Source: Bacillota bacterium
GTDB taxonomy: Bacteria > Bacillota > Clostridia > Ch29
Assembly (NCBI GenBank): GCA_028686075.1
Contig: JAQUCT010000002.1
Coordinates: forward strand, 67,432 to 131,431
DNA: 64,000 bases
Direction: 5' to 3'
Shown: positions 10,563 to 21,040 of the stretch, one piece after another
Layout: every line of letters starts with the position of its first letter
Position numbering within the stretch: the first letter of the stretch is position 1
Program-made: the position numbers and the translations under genes
The notes under the pieces: generated by a model
The model's input: the letters and a program-made list of their open reading frames with translations, nothing else
Told to the model about the DNA's origin: nothing
Databases searched by the model: none

Positions 10563-11355
10563 ATTCTCCTTCCCCGCTTTCTTTCTCTTTTTCCTTCTTC
10601 GCCTTTTCCCTTAGCTTCGGCGACAGGAAGGCCACAAGTTTTTCTTCTATTATTCTCGGGTTTTCCCCAGCCTGTATCGAAAGCATGCCTTCAATTAGAA
10701 TTTCTTTGAGCAGTATTTCTTCCTTGCTTCTAAGTTTAAGCTTGCGAGCCATGGGCAGGAAGAAAAGGTTGGCAAGGACAACACCGTAGAAGGTGGTAAC
10801 CAGGGCCACCGCCATATTGGGTCCGACGGAGGACGGGTCATCCAAAGTTCTCAGCATATTTATAAGACCTATAAGGGTTCCTATCATACCAAAGGCCGGT
10901 GCTAAGGCACCCATAGTTTCAAACAGGCTCTGCCCGGTGCTGTGCCTTTCCTCAACGAATGACAGCTCTGTCTCAAGGATATTTCGTACTAGCTCCGGGT
11001 CGGTACCGTCTACAATAAGAAGAATTCCCTTTTTGAGGAAGTCGTCGTCAAGCTGCATGGCTGCTTCCTCCAATGCAAGAAGCCCCTCTTTCCTTGCGAC
11101 GTTTGCCAGTTCTATTATCCTGTCAATGGCCTCGCCTGCATTCAGCTCCTTACCGAAGAATATATGTTTTACGCTACGCAGCGTTTCCAAAAACTTTGGT
11201 AGCGGAAAACTTATCAATGTAGCCGCAATAGTACCCCCAAGGGTTATCATAATGGATGCCCGGTCGTAATAGGTACCCAGGGTTCCATTTATCATAATAC
11301 CAATTATCAGGAAGACAACCCCCAGTATCATCCCCGCAACGGTTGAAATATCCAT
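10543..11355 (-). CDS. motA: Flagellar motor protein MotA
   Basis: GTIAATLISFPLPKF; PAFGMIGTLIGLINMLR; overlaps motB. Confidence 0.96.
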   Translation of the reverse strand: MDISTVAGMILGVVFLIIGIMINGTLGTYYDRASIMITLGGTIAATLISFPLPKFLETLRSVKHIFFGKELNAGEAIDRIIELANVARKEGLLALEEAAMQLDDDFLKKGILLIVDGTDPELVRNILETELSFVEERHSTGQSLFETMGALAPAFGMIGTLIGLINMLRTLDDPSSVGPNMAVALVTTFYGVVLANLFFLPMARKLKLRSKEEILLKEILIEGMLSIQAGENPRIIEEKLVAFLSPKLREKAKKEKEKESGEGEYASATE

Positions 11356-11371
11356 AACTCCACCTCATTCC

Positions 11372-11563
11372 CTATTGTCCAAACCCGTTGATTCTTTTTT
11401 TGTACTCAATAACCCTTTCTATCACCTGGTCAATCTTTTCACTTACTACAACCTTTTTACCGGATATAAGAGTAATAACTGTATCCGGCGTCTCCTCCGC
11501 AAATTCGATCTGCTCGGCGTTTACCACAAATTCTTTGCCGTTTAACCTTGTTATTTTTATCAT
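11372..11563 (-). CDS. flbD: FlbD family flagellar protein
   Basis: MIKITRLNGKEFVVNAEQIEFAEETPDTVITLISGKKVVVSEK; internal Met preferred over ORF-track start. Confidence 0.88.
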   Translation of the reverse strand: MIKITRLNGKEFVVNAEQIEFAEETPDTVITLISGKKVVVSEKIDQVIERVIEYKKRINGFGQ

Positions 11564-11629
11564 TATAAACCCCCACTTTTTTTCCGGCGGGGACAGTACC
11601 GGTAACGGCAATACCCCCGCCATTATTAA

Positions 11630-12898
11630 TTATCTCTTGAGGTTCACAAGTTCCTGAAGCATCTCATCGGAGGTGGTGATTATTCTTGAGTTTGCCTGGA
11701 AGCCTCTCTGGGTTATAATCATATCTGTAAACTCCTTTGAAATATCAACATTGGACATCTCCAGGGAACTGGGGTTAATGGTGCCCCTACCGTGGTCTCC
11801 CGCAATTCCTATAGAGGGCTGACCCGAGTTGGGCGTCTGAATAAATAAGTTACTGCCCACCTTCTGCAGCCCCGACGGGTTGTTGAAGGCCGCTAGCGCA
11901 ATCCTTGCAATCACCTTTTCCTGACCGTTTGAGAAAATCCCGGTGGCTACTCCGGAGGCATCGAAGTTAAAGTCTTCAAGGCTGCCCAGAGCATAGCCGT
12001 CCACTTCCAGCGGGTCTACCCCGGATTCCGCGGCGTACTGGTGGACGTCGGCTATGTTCACCGTTATTGGGTCGGGTATTAGATTCGGTTCCACCTGTAT
12101 TTCAAAAGTCCCGTCCGAGGTCAGCTTCCCGTCCACAAAGGTTAGGGTTGGGGCTGCACCCAATGATACGCTTTCAACAGTTCCATCGGGCCTTGTAACC
12201 GCCACTGCGCCGGCCACCGCCGGATTAGCGGGATCGGACAGGCGTTCCTGAATTTCCCACGTGTTATCGTTAACTTTTACCAGCTCAAAGCTTAACTTGT
12301 TTTTCCTGCCCAGCTCGTCGTATATCTCGGTTTCGAAGGGTACTACCCCGCCGGTTGGCAAATCCGCATTCAGGTTGCCTACCATCTTTATGGCACTGGT
12401 TGCCTTGGGCTGCATAGCCATACCCTCGGGTATCTGTATGGTGCCCGGGGAAACGGTGGTGTCTATATTCCCATTGGCATCCGCCATCCAGCCCAGTACC
12501 CTGAAGCCGTTACCGTTTACGATGTTGCCCTCGGTATCCCTTATGAAATTCCCGGCCCTGGTAAATTTAGGCGCACCCCCGTCGGATACTATGAAGAAAC
12601 CATTTCCTTCTATGGCAAGGTCAAGTGGATAACCGGTAGATTCGATACTTCCCCTTGTGTGTAGGGTATCTATTGACGCCAGGCTTATCCCAAGGCCTAT
12701 CTGCTGGGGATTGGTGCCTCCCCTGCCGCCTTCGGGTGCTCCTGCTCCCCTTAGGGTTTCGCTGAATATTTCCTGGAATGTTGCACGGGATGACTTATAT
12801 CCCACTGTATTTACATTGGAAATGTTGTTGCCTATTACATCCATTCTGGATTGGTGAGACCTCAGGCCTGAAACACCTGAGAATAGTGAACGCATCAT
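11630..12898 (-). CDS. flgE: Flagellar hook protein FlgE
   Basis: MRSLFSGVSGLRSHQSRMDVIGNNISNVNTVGYKSSRATFQEIF; C-terminal MSNVDISKEFTDMIITQRGFQANSRIITTSDEMLQELVNLKR. Confidence 0.95.
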   Translation of the reverse strand: MMRSLFSGVSGLRSHQSRMDVIGNNISNVNTVGYKSSRATFQEIFSETLRGAGAPEGGRGGTNPQQIGLGISLASIDTLHTRGSIESTGYPLDLAIEGNGFFIVSDGGAPKFTRAGNFIRDTEGNIVNGNGFRVLGWMADANGNIDTTVSPGTIQIPEGMAMQPKATSAIKMVGNLNADLPTGGVVPFETEIYDELGRKNKLSFELVKVNDNTWEIQERLSDPANPAVAGAVAVTRPDGTVESVSLGAAPTLTFVDGKLTSDGTFEIQVEPNLIPDPITVNIADVHQYAAESGVDPLEVDGYALGSLEDFNFDASGVATGIFSNGQEKVIARIALAAFNNPSGLQKVGSNLFIQTPNSGQPSIGIAGDHGRGTINPSSLEMSNVDISKEFTDMIITQRGFQANSRIITTSDEMLQELVNLKR

Positions 12899-12981
12899 AA
12901 TGTATGACCTCCTTTACATCGAAGCTGTAATGCTTTCCTTCCGTCGTTCGGGAAAGCTGTGCCTCCTTTTTGAAGGTCCGG

Positions 12982-13365
12982 CTACACAATTACAGCTCCG
13001 TCTATATTTGTAAATACCTTATCCTTTAAAGCGTCGCATTTTGTTGCGGTAACCACGGTGGTGCTTTTAACGTTTATCACAAAGGCGGTATCGTCCATCA
13101 GCACAAGGGTATCCCGCACTCCTTTTTGTCTTGCCCTTTCTACTGCCATACTAAGTCGCTGCACCTGTCCCTTGTCCAGCATAATATCACGGGCCGTCAT
13201 CCTCACCTGGGCGTGCTTTGACAAGGATATGCCGGTCTGGCCTTTTACCGCTTCGAATACTTCTTTGAAACTTTTATCCGGCTGTACCGTATGTTTCTTT
13301 GCCTGTCCACCGGGACGGTTTACCGCGGGTATCGGTCTGTTGTCAATGGGTTTTGTTCCACCCAT
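12982..13365 (-). CDS. Flagellar operon protein (TIGR02530-like)
   Basis: FSKHAQVRMTARDIML-like segment (ISLSKHAQVRMTARDIMLDKGQVQRLSMAVERARQKGVRDTLVLMDDTAFVINVKSTTVVTA); lies between flgD and flgE. Confidence 0.82.
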   Translation of the reverse strand: MGGTKPIDNRPIPAVNRPGGQAKKHTVQPDKSFKEVFEAVKGQTGISLSKHAQVRMTARDIMLDKGQVQRLSMAVERARQKGVRDTLVLMDDTAFVINVKSTTVVTATKCDALKDKVFTNIDGAVIV

Positions 13366-13398
13366 AGGCTTTCGTACCTCCCTATTTTACGGGCTATT

Positions 13399-13899
13399 TT
13401 AATGTCCTATCTCAAACTGCGTTGCCTCGTCCATGTAAAAGCTCTTCCCGTCCACTTCCATTCGCACCCTTCCATCGCTGAAGGATACCCTCTGTACCGT
13501 GCCTGATATCGTTTGCTGTTGCCCGTCGGTTTCCACAACGGCGGTAATTCCTTTACCCAGCAGATTCATTGCCTGGAAGTTCTGCTGCATAATAAGGTTG
13601 TTGTTTATGCTTGCGAGGACCTTGAAATTATCGTACAACCCTCCGTCCGTCACTTCAGCAAGATTAGCAAAACCCTCTTCAAAGCTTTTGTTTAAGTTTT
13701 GCATCTGCTCCAGGCTGCTGAACTGGGCCATCTGTGCCAGAAATTCCTTGTCATTCACCGGGTTTAGCGGGTCCTGATTCCTTAATTGGTTGACCAAAAG
13801 ATGCAAAAATGCATCCTTACCCATTACATCTTTTTCACGGACTGCGCTGCTATATGCATCCCCGTTCCCGTCTGACGACGTTGCTGCGTTTACCTGCAT
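13399..13899 (-). CDS. flgD: Flagellar hook cap protein FlgD
   Basis: [39 protein letters not shown]. Confidence 0.95.
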   Translation of the reverse strand: MQVNAATSSDGNGDAYSSAVREKDVMGKDAFLHLLVNQLRNQDPLNPVNDKEFLAQMAQFSSLEQMQNLNKSFEEGFANLAEVTDGGLYDNFKVLASINNNLIMQQNFQAMNLLGKGITAVVETDGQQQTISGTVQRVSFSDGRVRMEVDGKSFYMDEATQFEIGH

Positions 13900-13910
13900 T
13901 TTTTCACCTC

Positions 13911-15137
13911 CTATGCCAGCAGTTCTATGGTACCTTCGCCTCTCCAGATTGCGTATTCTACATTTTCCTCCTCCTGATACCGGTTTAAGCTATGTCTGCC
14001 GTGGTGGGACTGCCTGTTTTGGTCGAAAAACTGCTGTTGGTTGTATCCACCGCCCACATCCACATGGAACTTGCCCACCGGTATGCCCTGCCCTTCAAGG
14101 TTCTCCTGCAATTTCAGTATGTTTGCCTGAATAATGCCCTTCGTTTCATCGCTTTGGACAGTAATTCTGCCGTTTAATACGCCGTCTGTAATTGTTATAC
14201 TGACCTTTAGTCTGCCAAGGCTCTCGGGCTTTAACTGTATGCTTACCTCCGACCTCCTCTTGCCAAGCATTACCTTCATCTTGTCTGCTACCTGGTTTAC
14301 TATATCGGAGGCAGCCGTATCAGGGGTATTCTTCCGAGAATTTAGTCCCTGGCTGCGATAGGCCTGACCTGTCCCCGCCAATGGCTGTGCCTGTGCATCC
14401 CTTTGGTTTGCCGCCGGCGGTTTTTCCGCAGTCTCCCGTTCTGTTGCCTCAAGTTTCGGCCCGTCCCTGTATTGTCCCTGGTTTTTTGACGTATCTCCTG
14501 TATTGGTTGGTTTTAAACCAAAGGCTTCCTCTTTGTTTGCCTCAGGGTTGTTATCCTCTGCTACTATGTTTCCAATTACGTCGTCCCTATCTTTTGCGGT
14601 ACCCCCGGCGGGTTTTAGCCCGGAGCTGCTATCGGGCGGTTCTTTGTTTCCGACGGATAAGTGCCGCTCGTCCTCCCCTTGGCCATCCCGAATTCCCACG
14701 GTTTTTCCATCGTCGGTCTTAAAACTATCCGGGAGAATATCCACCGATATTTCTCCGGCGTCCGGCAGGGCCCTTCCTTCACTCACAAGAGTGTTTTGGC
14801 CGGCTCCGTTATACTCCGCCACCGGACCTAAAGGGTTTACCTCTTCCGCATCTTCGTACTCAGTAAGTATAAAACCTTCCTGTAACGGCAGTCCGATACC
14901 GGCCATGCAAGAAACGGTAGGTTCCGGCTGTTTTTCTTCTTTTTGGGGCTGTCCTTCCAATGCCCCTTCTTCCTTACTGCAGCCTAAGGGGTCGCTTATG
15001 AGGCTTTTCAAAAGGCTCAGGAATTCCAAACCCACAGTCTCGAATCTTCCTCCCGTGGCTTCGGTTTTACCTCCCGTTGCAGACATCTGCGTTTCGGGCG
15101 GTGTGTCCACCATCGGTGTAACTGACGATATATCCAT
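13911..15137 (-). CDS. fliK: Flagellar hook-length control protein FliK
   Basis: Low-complexity N-terminus; C-terminal Flg_hook domain [53 protein letters not shown]. Confidence 0.87.
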   Translation of the reverse strand: MDISSVTPMVDTPPETQMSATGGKTEATGGRFETVGLEFLSLLKSLISDPLGCSKEEGALEGQPQKEEKQPEPTVSCMAGIGLPLQEGFILTEYEDAEEVNPLGPVAEYNGAGQNTLVSEGRALPDAGEISVDILPDSFKTDDGKTVGIRDGQGEDERHLSVGNKEPPDSSSGLKPAGGTAKDRDDVIGNIVAEDNNPEANKEEAFGLKPTNTGDTSKNQGQYRDGPKLEATERETAEKPPAANQRDAQAQPLAGTGQAYRSQGLNSRKNTPDTAASDIVNQVADKMKVMLGKRRSEVSIQLKPESLGRLKVSITITDGVLNGRITVQSDETKGIIQANILKLQENLEGQGIPVGKFHVDVGGGYNQQQFFDQNRQSHHGRHSLNRYQEEENVEYAIWRGEGTIELLA

Positions 15138-15203
15138 TTTTCCACCTCCCTCCTTAATTCCTTTTTATGTATACGGGTTTATAAAACCCCGTGATACCTA
15201 TTG

Positions 15204-15794
15204 TTATTCGGCCGACATAGTCTCCATAAGCCTAGCGGCCTTTCTAGGGTCCATAGCGGCCAGTATTTCCGAACACTTTTGTTCCTTCATGTTTCTAAGA
15301 ATATTCATCACCAAAGCGTTATCGGATATATTGTCGAGTATTTTCACCGCATCGGAGGCATCCATTTTCTCATAATAGACCACCAGTTCCTCAATGTTCT
15401 CAACCCTTATATCCAGCCGTTTTTGCAGGTCCTCAACGGCGGTTTTTTGCTCCTCCAGTTCCTCTTCCTTTGCCTTGAGTTGAAGCTCCCAGGAGGCCAG
15501 GCTGTTTGCCAGCTCGTCCAGATTTGTCCTCTGCTCATCAAGAAACTTTTTTGTGTTTGCCAGCTCCTCCCTTTCAATCTGCTGCGGGGTTTTTTGCTCC
15601 TCCACCGTTTTGAAAAAGCTGCCTGCTACCGGGAGGGAAGCCAGAAGGTTGTTGGCCTTAACGCCCATTCCGGCCAGGTTAAAGGCTATGCAAAACCCCA
15701 GGACCAGTGCCAGTATCACTACAACCGGCACTATTACAATCCACCTTTTCCTGTTCCTTTTTGGGGCAGCCCCTTCCTTTTTAGCCTTGGCCAT
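15204..15794 (-). CDS. MotE-like/MgtE N-terminal-domain flagellar protein
   Basis: TM plus coiled coil plus YEKMDASDAVKILDNISDNALVMNILRNMKEQKCSEILAAMDPRKAARLMETM; between fliJ and fliK. Confidence 0.78.
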   Translation of the reverse strand: MAKAKKEGAAPKRNRKRWIVIVPVVVILALVLGFCIAFNLAGMGVKANNLLASLPVAGSFFKTVEEQKTPQQIEREELANTKKFLDEQRTNLDELANSLASWELQLKAKEEELEEQKTAVEDLQKRLDIRVENIEELVVYYEKMDASDAVKILDNISDNALVMNILRNMKEQKCSEILAAMDPRKAARLMETMSAE

Positions 15795-15803
15795 TGTTAC
15801 CTC

Positions 15804-16253
15804 CTATAGGTTTACTTTTTTATTATTCACAAGGTCATCAAGTTGTTTTTCCTGTTCCTTTGACAAATGGTAGGCAAACCTCTGATAGTGCCTTGCCCTT
15901 AATCTGTCCAGCATTTCCTTTTCTTTTGATGCTCCGGTCAAATCGTTGCGGCATTCTTCCACCATTTTCTCCATTTCCGACACATTTTCCGTCTGCTTAT
16001 CTATGAAGGTTTTGAGCCGGTCCATGTATCTGTTGCACTGAGCCAGATACTCCACCCTGACGCCCTCGCTGCATTTTTCGTCCATAGTGCCGGCCATAGT
16101 ATTCTTTTCTGCCTGCAGGCCGTTTAAGGTATCCCTTTCCTCGTCCAGCTGTACTCTGTATCGGGCCAGTTCCTCCGACTTTAGATTCTTAACGTGCTCT
16201 TTGTAATCCAAAACCCTCTGTAGCCTGAAACTGAAAATTTCATTCATCGGCAA
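15804..16253 (-). CDS. fliJ: Flagellar export chaperone FliJ
   Basis: FSFRLQRVLDYKEHVKNLKSEELA; coiled coil; downstream of fliI. Confidence 0.85.
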   Translation of the reverse strand: MPMNEIFSFRLQRVLDYKEHVKNLKSEELARYRVQLDEERDTLNGLQAEKNTMAGTMDEKCSEGVRVEYLAQCNRYMDRLKTFIDKQTENVSEMEKMVEECRNDLTGASKEKEMLDRLRARHYQRFAYHLSKEQEKQLDDLVNNKKVNL

Positions 16254-16259
16254 CGCTCC

Positions 16260-17573
16260 TTAGTCTAGCAATTTCATTAAACGGTCAACAGTGTCTCTAA
16301 AGCTTACCTTTTCATGGATACCCTGCTTCAGAAAGTCATTTATCGTATCTATTCTATCCAGCGCATAGTCGATATTCGGACTGGTTCCCCGGTTATACGC
16401 TCCTATGCTTATTAGGTCCTCAGCGTCCTTATATACCGCTGCAATATCCTTTATCCTCTGAGCACATCTTAAGTGGTCCTCGTCAATAATATCTGGCATT
16501 ACCCTGCTTATGCTCTGAAGTATGTCCACCGCCGGGTAATGATTTTTGTTAGCAAGGTTGCGGGATAGTACAATATGCCCGTCCAGTATTCCCCTTGCGG
16601 AATCAGCTATGGGCTCGTTCATATCGTCTCCGTCCACCAATACCGCATACAGTGCTGTTATTGTTCCCTTGGCCGACGTTCCCGTCCTTTCAAGCAGTTT
16701 GGGAAGGGACGCAAAAACCGAAGGGGTGTAGCCCCGGGTAACGGGCGGTTCTCCAATGGCCAGGCCCACTTCCCGCTGGGCGAGGGCAAACCGTGTTAGA
16801 GAATCCATCATAAGCATTACGTCCTTGCCCAAGAACCTGAAAAACTCTGCTATGGCGGTAACAAGCTGTGCGCTCTTAAGTCTAACAAGAGCCGGTTGGT
16901 CCGAAGTAGCCACAACCACCACCGACCTTCTAAGCCCCTCTTCCCCAAGGTCATTCTCTATAAACTCCCTTACTTCCCTACCTCTCTCGCCGATAAGGCC
17001 TATAACATTTATATCGGCTGAAGTATTCCGGGCAATCATACCCAAAAGGGTGCTTTTACCAACTCCGCTTCCTGAAAAAATTCCAATCCTCTGCCCCTTG
17101 CCGCAGGTAAGAAAACCGTCCACCGATTTAATACCCAGTTCCAGGACTTCGGTTATCCTCCTTCTTTCAAGGGGGTTCGGGGGTGGATTTGTCACCGGAA
17201 AAAGGCTGCTGAACTCAAGCGACCCAAGCCCGTCAATGGGTACGCCAAGGCCGTTCAGTACCCTGCCCAGCATTCCTTCCCCCACCGGCACCTTAAGCGT
17301 GCTGCCGGTAGCTATTGCGGCACTTCCTGGTCCTATGCCCTCCATGTCCCCCAGCGGCATCAACAGCACTGTATTGTCCTTAAAGCCCACCACCTCTGCC
17401 TTTATCGGTTTTTTGTCCCTGGCAGAAAACACCTCACACACTTCGCCAATATTGACCGACGGCCCTACGGCTTCTATAGTAAGCCCTATCACCTTACTGA
17501 CCCTGCCGCTGTATTTAAGGGTATCCGTTTCCTTTAAAAGTCTGCTGTATCTTTCAAGTACAATACTACTCAT
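16260..17573 (-). CDS. fliI: Flagellar protein export ATPase FliI
   Basis: GIFSGSGVGKSTLLGMIARNTSADINVIGLIGERGREVREFIE; start at MSSIVLERYS preferred. Confidence 0.97.
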   Translation of the reverse strand: MSSIVLERYSRLLKETDTLKYSGRVSKVIGLTIEAVGPSVNIGEVCEVFSARDKKPIKAEVVGFKDNTVLLMPLGDMEGIGPGSAAIATGSTLKVPVGEGMLGRVLNGLGVPIDGLGSLEFSSLFPVTNPPPNPLERRRITEVLELGIKSVDGFLTCGKGQRIGIFSGSGVGKSTLLGMIARNTSADINVIGLIGERGREVREFIENDLGEEGLRRSVVVVATSDQPALVRLKSAQLVTAIAEFFRFLGKDVMLMMDSLTRFALAQREVGLAIGEPPVTRGYTPSVFASLPKLLERTGTSAKGTITALYAVLVDGDDMNEPIADSARGILDGHIVLSRNLANKNHYPAVDILQSISRVMPDIIDEDHLRCAQRIKDIAAVYKDAEDLISIGAYNRGTSPNIDYALDRIDTINDFLKQGIHEKVSFRDTVDRLMKLLD

Positions 17574-18321
17574 AGTTAAGCAGCTCCCTGAAGGCATGCT
17601 CTATCTTGTCCAACTGTACTTCCACGCTGGAGTTGATGCTTCCCGCATCGGTTTCCAGCACACAGCTTCCCTGGGGCAGTGCCTCCTCTACAACAATATC
17701 CAATTGGGTTACCCCATCCATTCCGGATAAAAGCCTTTGCTTTGACAGTTCCACAATATCATAATCATCGGGGGATACCTTCATTGTTACCCGGCCCGAA
17801 AATGTACATTTCTCCAATGCTCTGCTGACAAGACCGAGAACCGCCTCCCGGTCTGTTTTAATCTGTTCCCCCAGCACCTTCCTGGATATCTCCAATACAA
17901 TCCTTATTATTTCTGCCTCGGCTTCTTTTACCATGCGTTCCTTGGCCTCAAGGGCCCTTTGTTTTATTTCAATTGCTTCCTCTATCATCTGATTGGCCGT
18001 ATCAAGCCCCTGCTGTCGTCCCTTATCCCTGCCTTCTTCCAAGCCCCTCTGCCGGCCATCATCGTATCCTCTTTTATAACCCTCCTGCTGTGCACTTTTG
18101 CGTATATCCTCGCTTTCTTGCATTGTCCTTTCTATTATTTCCGCCGCCCTTACACGGGCGTTTTCTAATATACTTTCCGTTTCATCCTTTTTGCTATCTT
18201 TATGCCGGGGGCCCTCTGCCGGCACCTCCCGTAAGACTTCCTTCTTAAGAAACACCGTTTCCGTTTCTATTTCGAGGGGATCGCCTACTACAATGGAATC
18301 TGATTTATAAAGTCTAGACAA
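17566..18321 (-). CDS. fliH: Flagellar assembly protein FliH
   Basis: Charged coiled coil plus FliH/YscL-type C-terminus (LVSRALEKCTFSGRVTMKVSPDDYDIV). Confidence 0.9.
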   Translation of the reverse strand: MSRLYKSDSIVVGDPLEIETETVFLKKEVLREVPAEGPRHKDSKKDETESILENARVRAAEIIERTMQESEDIRKSAQQEGYKRGYDDGRQRGLEEGRDKGRQQGLDTANQMIEEAIEIKQRALEAKERMVKEAEAEIIRIVLEISRKVLGEQIKTDREAVLGLVSRALEKCTFSGRVTMKVSPDDYDIVELSKQRLLSGMDGVTQLDIVVEEALPQGSCVLETDAGSINSSVEVQLDKIEHAFRELLNYE

Positions 18322-19327
18322 TTATTTCGTCCCCTCCTCCCCTCGAGATTACTATTTCACCGGCGTCCTCCAGCTTTCTAATGGTATTTACAATCTTTTG
18401 CTGCGCTTCTTCGACGTCCCGCAGCCTAACCGGACCCATAAACTGCATGTCCTCGGTTATCATTTCCGCCAGGCGTTTGGATATATTGCTATAAATCACG
18501 CCGGCAACCTCGTCGTTGGCTCCCTTAAGAGCAACAGCAAGCACATCGTTTTCCACTTCCCGCAGGAACCGCTGGATGGACCTGTTGTCGAGGGTAATGA
18601 TGTCTTCGAATACAAACATCCTTTTCTTTATTTCCTCGGCCAGCTCGGTATCCTCCACCTCAAGGGTTTCCATTATGTTCTTCTCAGTACCCCGGTCAAC
18701 CGAGTTTAGTATATTTACAATGGTTTGTACACCCCCCGCCGATGTATAGTCATGGGTAACCAGTGACGATATCTGTTTTTCCAGCACCCTTTCCACCTGC
18801 TTTATTATCTCCGGCGAAGTTCTGTCCATAATGGCTATCCTTTTAGCAACCTCCGCCTGCTTTTCCGGCGGGAGTGCTGCCAAAATGGCGGCAGACTGTT
18901 GGGCGTTCAGGTACGCCAGTATCAAGGATATGGTCTGGGGATGCTCGTTCTGTATAAAATTGAGTATCTGGTTCGGGTCAGCTTTGCGTACAAAGTCAAA
19001 GGGTCTGACCTGCAGATAGGAGGTAAGTCTGTTTACTATGTCAAGGGCCTTCTGGCCCCCCAGGGCCTTTTCCAGTACCTCCTTGGCATACTCAATACCG
19101 CCTTCGGAGATATACTCCTGGGCAACGCATATCTGGTAGAACTCCTCTATTACCTTGCTCTTTATCTCGGGAGTAACCTTTCTCATATTGGCGATTTCCA
19201 GTGTGAGTTCTTCAATTTCCTCATCGTTTAAGTGTTTGAACAACTTCGCCGAATTTTCCGGACCCAGGGCAATAAGCAGTATTGCCGCCTTTTCCCTTCC
19301 GGTAAGATTCCCTTTGCTTCTGACCAT
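18314..19327 (-). CDS. fliG: Flagellar motor switch protein FliG
   Basis: LTGREKAAILLIALGPENSAKLFKHLNDEEIEELTLEIANM; start at MVRSKGNL (preceded by GAGGTGAGATTT SD) preferred over the longer ORF. Confidence 0.95.
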   Translation of the reverse strand: MVRSKGNLTGREKAAILLIALGPENSAKLFKHLNDEEIEELTLEIANMRKVTPEIKSKVIEEFYQICVAQEYISEGGIEYAKEVLEKALGGQKALDIVNRLTSYLQVRPFDFVRKADPNQILNFIQNEHPQTISLILAYLNAQQSAAILAALPPEKQAEVAKRIAIMDRTSPEIIKQVERVLEKQISSLVTHDYTSAGGVQTIVNILNSVDRGTEKNIMETLEVEDTELAEEIKKRMFVFEDIITLDNRSIQRFLREVENDVLAVALKGANDEVAGVIYSNISKRLAEMITEDMQFMGPVRLRDVEEAQQKIVNTIRKLEDAGEIVISRGGGDEIIV

Positions 19328-19344
19328 AAATCTCACCTCATTTC

Positions 19345-19460
19345 CCTCACAGGAAACCCCTGCCTTTAGGCACCTAACAAACGCTGTACCTGACTTAACA
19401 TTTAAACGGGTCACAGATGGGCTTTCACAAGCCCCCGGCTTTAGCCGTGGGGTCTATGAC
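19345..19460 (+). mobile_element. Candidate IS200/IS605 (TnpB omega-RNA/right-end-like) relic
   Basis: Stacked hairpins incl. ACCCCTGCCTTTAGGCACC, GGGCTTTCACAAGCCC and CCCCCGGCTTTAGCCGTGGGG in an otherwise compact operon; no tnpA/tnpB ORF. Confidence 0.5.
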
Positions 19461-21017
19461 CTACTCTTCTTTAAGCCAGGTTTTTAGAAGCTGTGCCGCG
19501 GTCTCGGGTTTTTTACCAATAAACCTCTCCACCTGCTTTCGCGTTCCCGACTGGTCCAGGGTAACGTTTATCTCTTCTATTTCATCAATCACTTCGGCAC
19601 CATTCTGGGAGACCAGCACTTCTTCCTCGGCCGTCCTTCGTCGGCGTAGTACCATAATGGTACCTATTATTCCGGCAACCAGCAAAGCACCTATTGCTGC
19701 CAAATATGTATAAAGCTTAACCTGTTCCATGTGCTGCCTATCCTCGAAGCCCTGGGCTATTTCCGCCGCCAGACTGGTATCAAAGGGCATTGACTGTATC
19801 TGAACCAACTGGTTATCTATACCCGCTGCCGCAGCAACAATATCCGCTATATTATCCCTGTCCGGCTGGGTTAGGTCCTGTGCAAGGGCCGTACTGTTTA
19901 TAAGCACCGCTACCGTAAGGCTCTTAACCTGTCCTTGGGCCTTCACTATCTCTTCCTTAATCTGGTTAAGCTCATAGTTAACCGTCCGGCTTACATTATC
20001 GTATTTGGAATCGCCGGTTTCTACCTCTGCGTAGCTTGTTATATCCTCTATATTGCTGTCGGTTCCGGGTATACCCCCTGCGCCGGCGTTCTGGGCGTGT
20101 TCCTCCAGCTCCTGGATGCTTCTTATAAGGCCGCTATCCTCTCCCGGTATGGGCGGCTCAAACTTGACTGTGTTGGTTATCTGACTGTCAAAGTTAAGCT
20201 TTAAGTTCACTCTCACATCCACGTTGTTTTTGCCGTAGGCGGTTTCCAGAAACTCCTTTATGCTCTTTTGCATCCGCATCTGGGTGCCATGCTCTATTTC
20301 AAGCTGACTAAGCAGTCTTCCCTGCTCGGTGTCCGACTGAGACGACAGTTCCCTGCCCGTCTGGTCTATTATTGATATATTGTCTTTTGTAAGGCCCTTT
20401 ACGCTCTTTGATACAAACTGCAGTATCCCATCTATCCGGTTTTGGTCAAGTTCCGCCCCGGGTTTAAGCTTAATAAGTATCCCGGCACTGGACTGGTGGT
20501 CGTCTCCGCTCACCGCAAACACGCTGTCCCCAGGTATAAAAAGGTTAACCTGGGAGTACTCTACTCCCTCTATGGTCTCTATGGCCTGGGCTATGGCATA
20601 TTCCTGGCCGAGACGTATTCTTTCCCTTCTCTCGAGATCGGTGGTGCCAAGCCTTGTATTGTCAAGGGCTTCCACCAGGCTGAAACCTTTCCGGGGAAGG
20701 CCCTCGGTGGCCAGTTGCATTCGCAGCTTGTTAACTTCCTTCTTGGGGACCAGTATGCTTGAAGTAGTTTCGTCCAGTTCCCACTCAACCTTGTACTCGT
20801 CAAGTTTTTCGGTTATAGCCCCCGCGTCCTCCATATCAAGCTGGTTGTATAGGGGAACCAATTCCGGCCTTGATGTAAAAAAAACCAGTAGGGCTATACT
20901 GACAGCAAAGATTCCTGCACTAATTCCTAGCTTAAGCTTCTGGTTTCTGGTCCTTGCCTGCCAGAATTCATCAAGTTGGTTTTTTATTCTTTTCAGGGTC
21001 TCTTCCAAAACGGTCAC
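19461..21017 (-). CDS. fliF: Flagellar M-ring protein FliF
   Basis: YNQLDMEDAGAITEKLDEYKVEWELDETTSSILVPKKEVNKLRMQLATEGLP. Confidence 0.97.
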   Translation of the reverse strand: MTVLEETLKRIKNQLDEFWQARTRNQKLKLGISAGIFAVSIALLVFFTSRPELVPLYNQLDMEDAGAITEKLDEYKVEWELDETTSSILVPKKEVNKLRMQLATEGLPRKGFSLVEALDNTRLGTTDLERRERIRLGQEYAIAQAIETIEGVEYSQVNLFIPGDSVFAVSGDDHQSSAGILIKLKPGAELDQNRIDGILQFVSKSVKGLTKDNISIIDQTGRELSSQSDTEQGRLLSQLEIEHGTQMRMQKSIKEFLETAYGKNNVDVRVNLKLNFDSQITNTVKFEPPIPGEDSGLIRSIQELEEHAQNAGAGGIPGTDSNIEDITSYAEVETGDSKYDNVSRTVNYELNQIKEEIVKAQGQVKSLTVAVLINSTALAQDLTQPDRDNIADIVAAAAGIDNQLVQIQSMPFDTSLAAEIAQGFEDRQHMEQVKLYTYLAAIGALLVAGIIGTIMVLRRRRTAEEEVLVSQNGAEVIDEIEEINVTLDQSGTRKQVERFIGKKPETAAQLLKTWLKEE

Positions 21018-21040
21018 CCCATTCTTTTACTGTCGTTTTT

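Noticed and set aside
19328-19414. N-terminal 29-residue extension of fliG (MTRLNVKSGTAFVRCLKAGVSCEGNEVRF)
   Set aside because: Lies in the putative IS605-like relic; internal start MVRSKGNL has a good SD and matches normal FliG N-termini.
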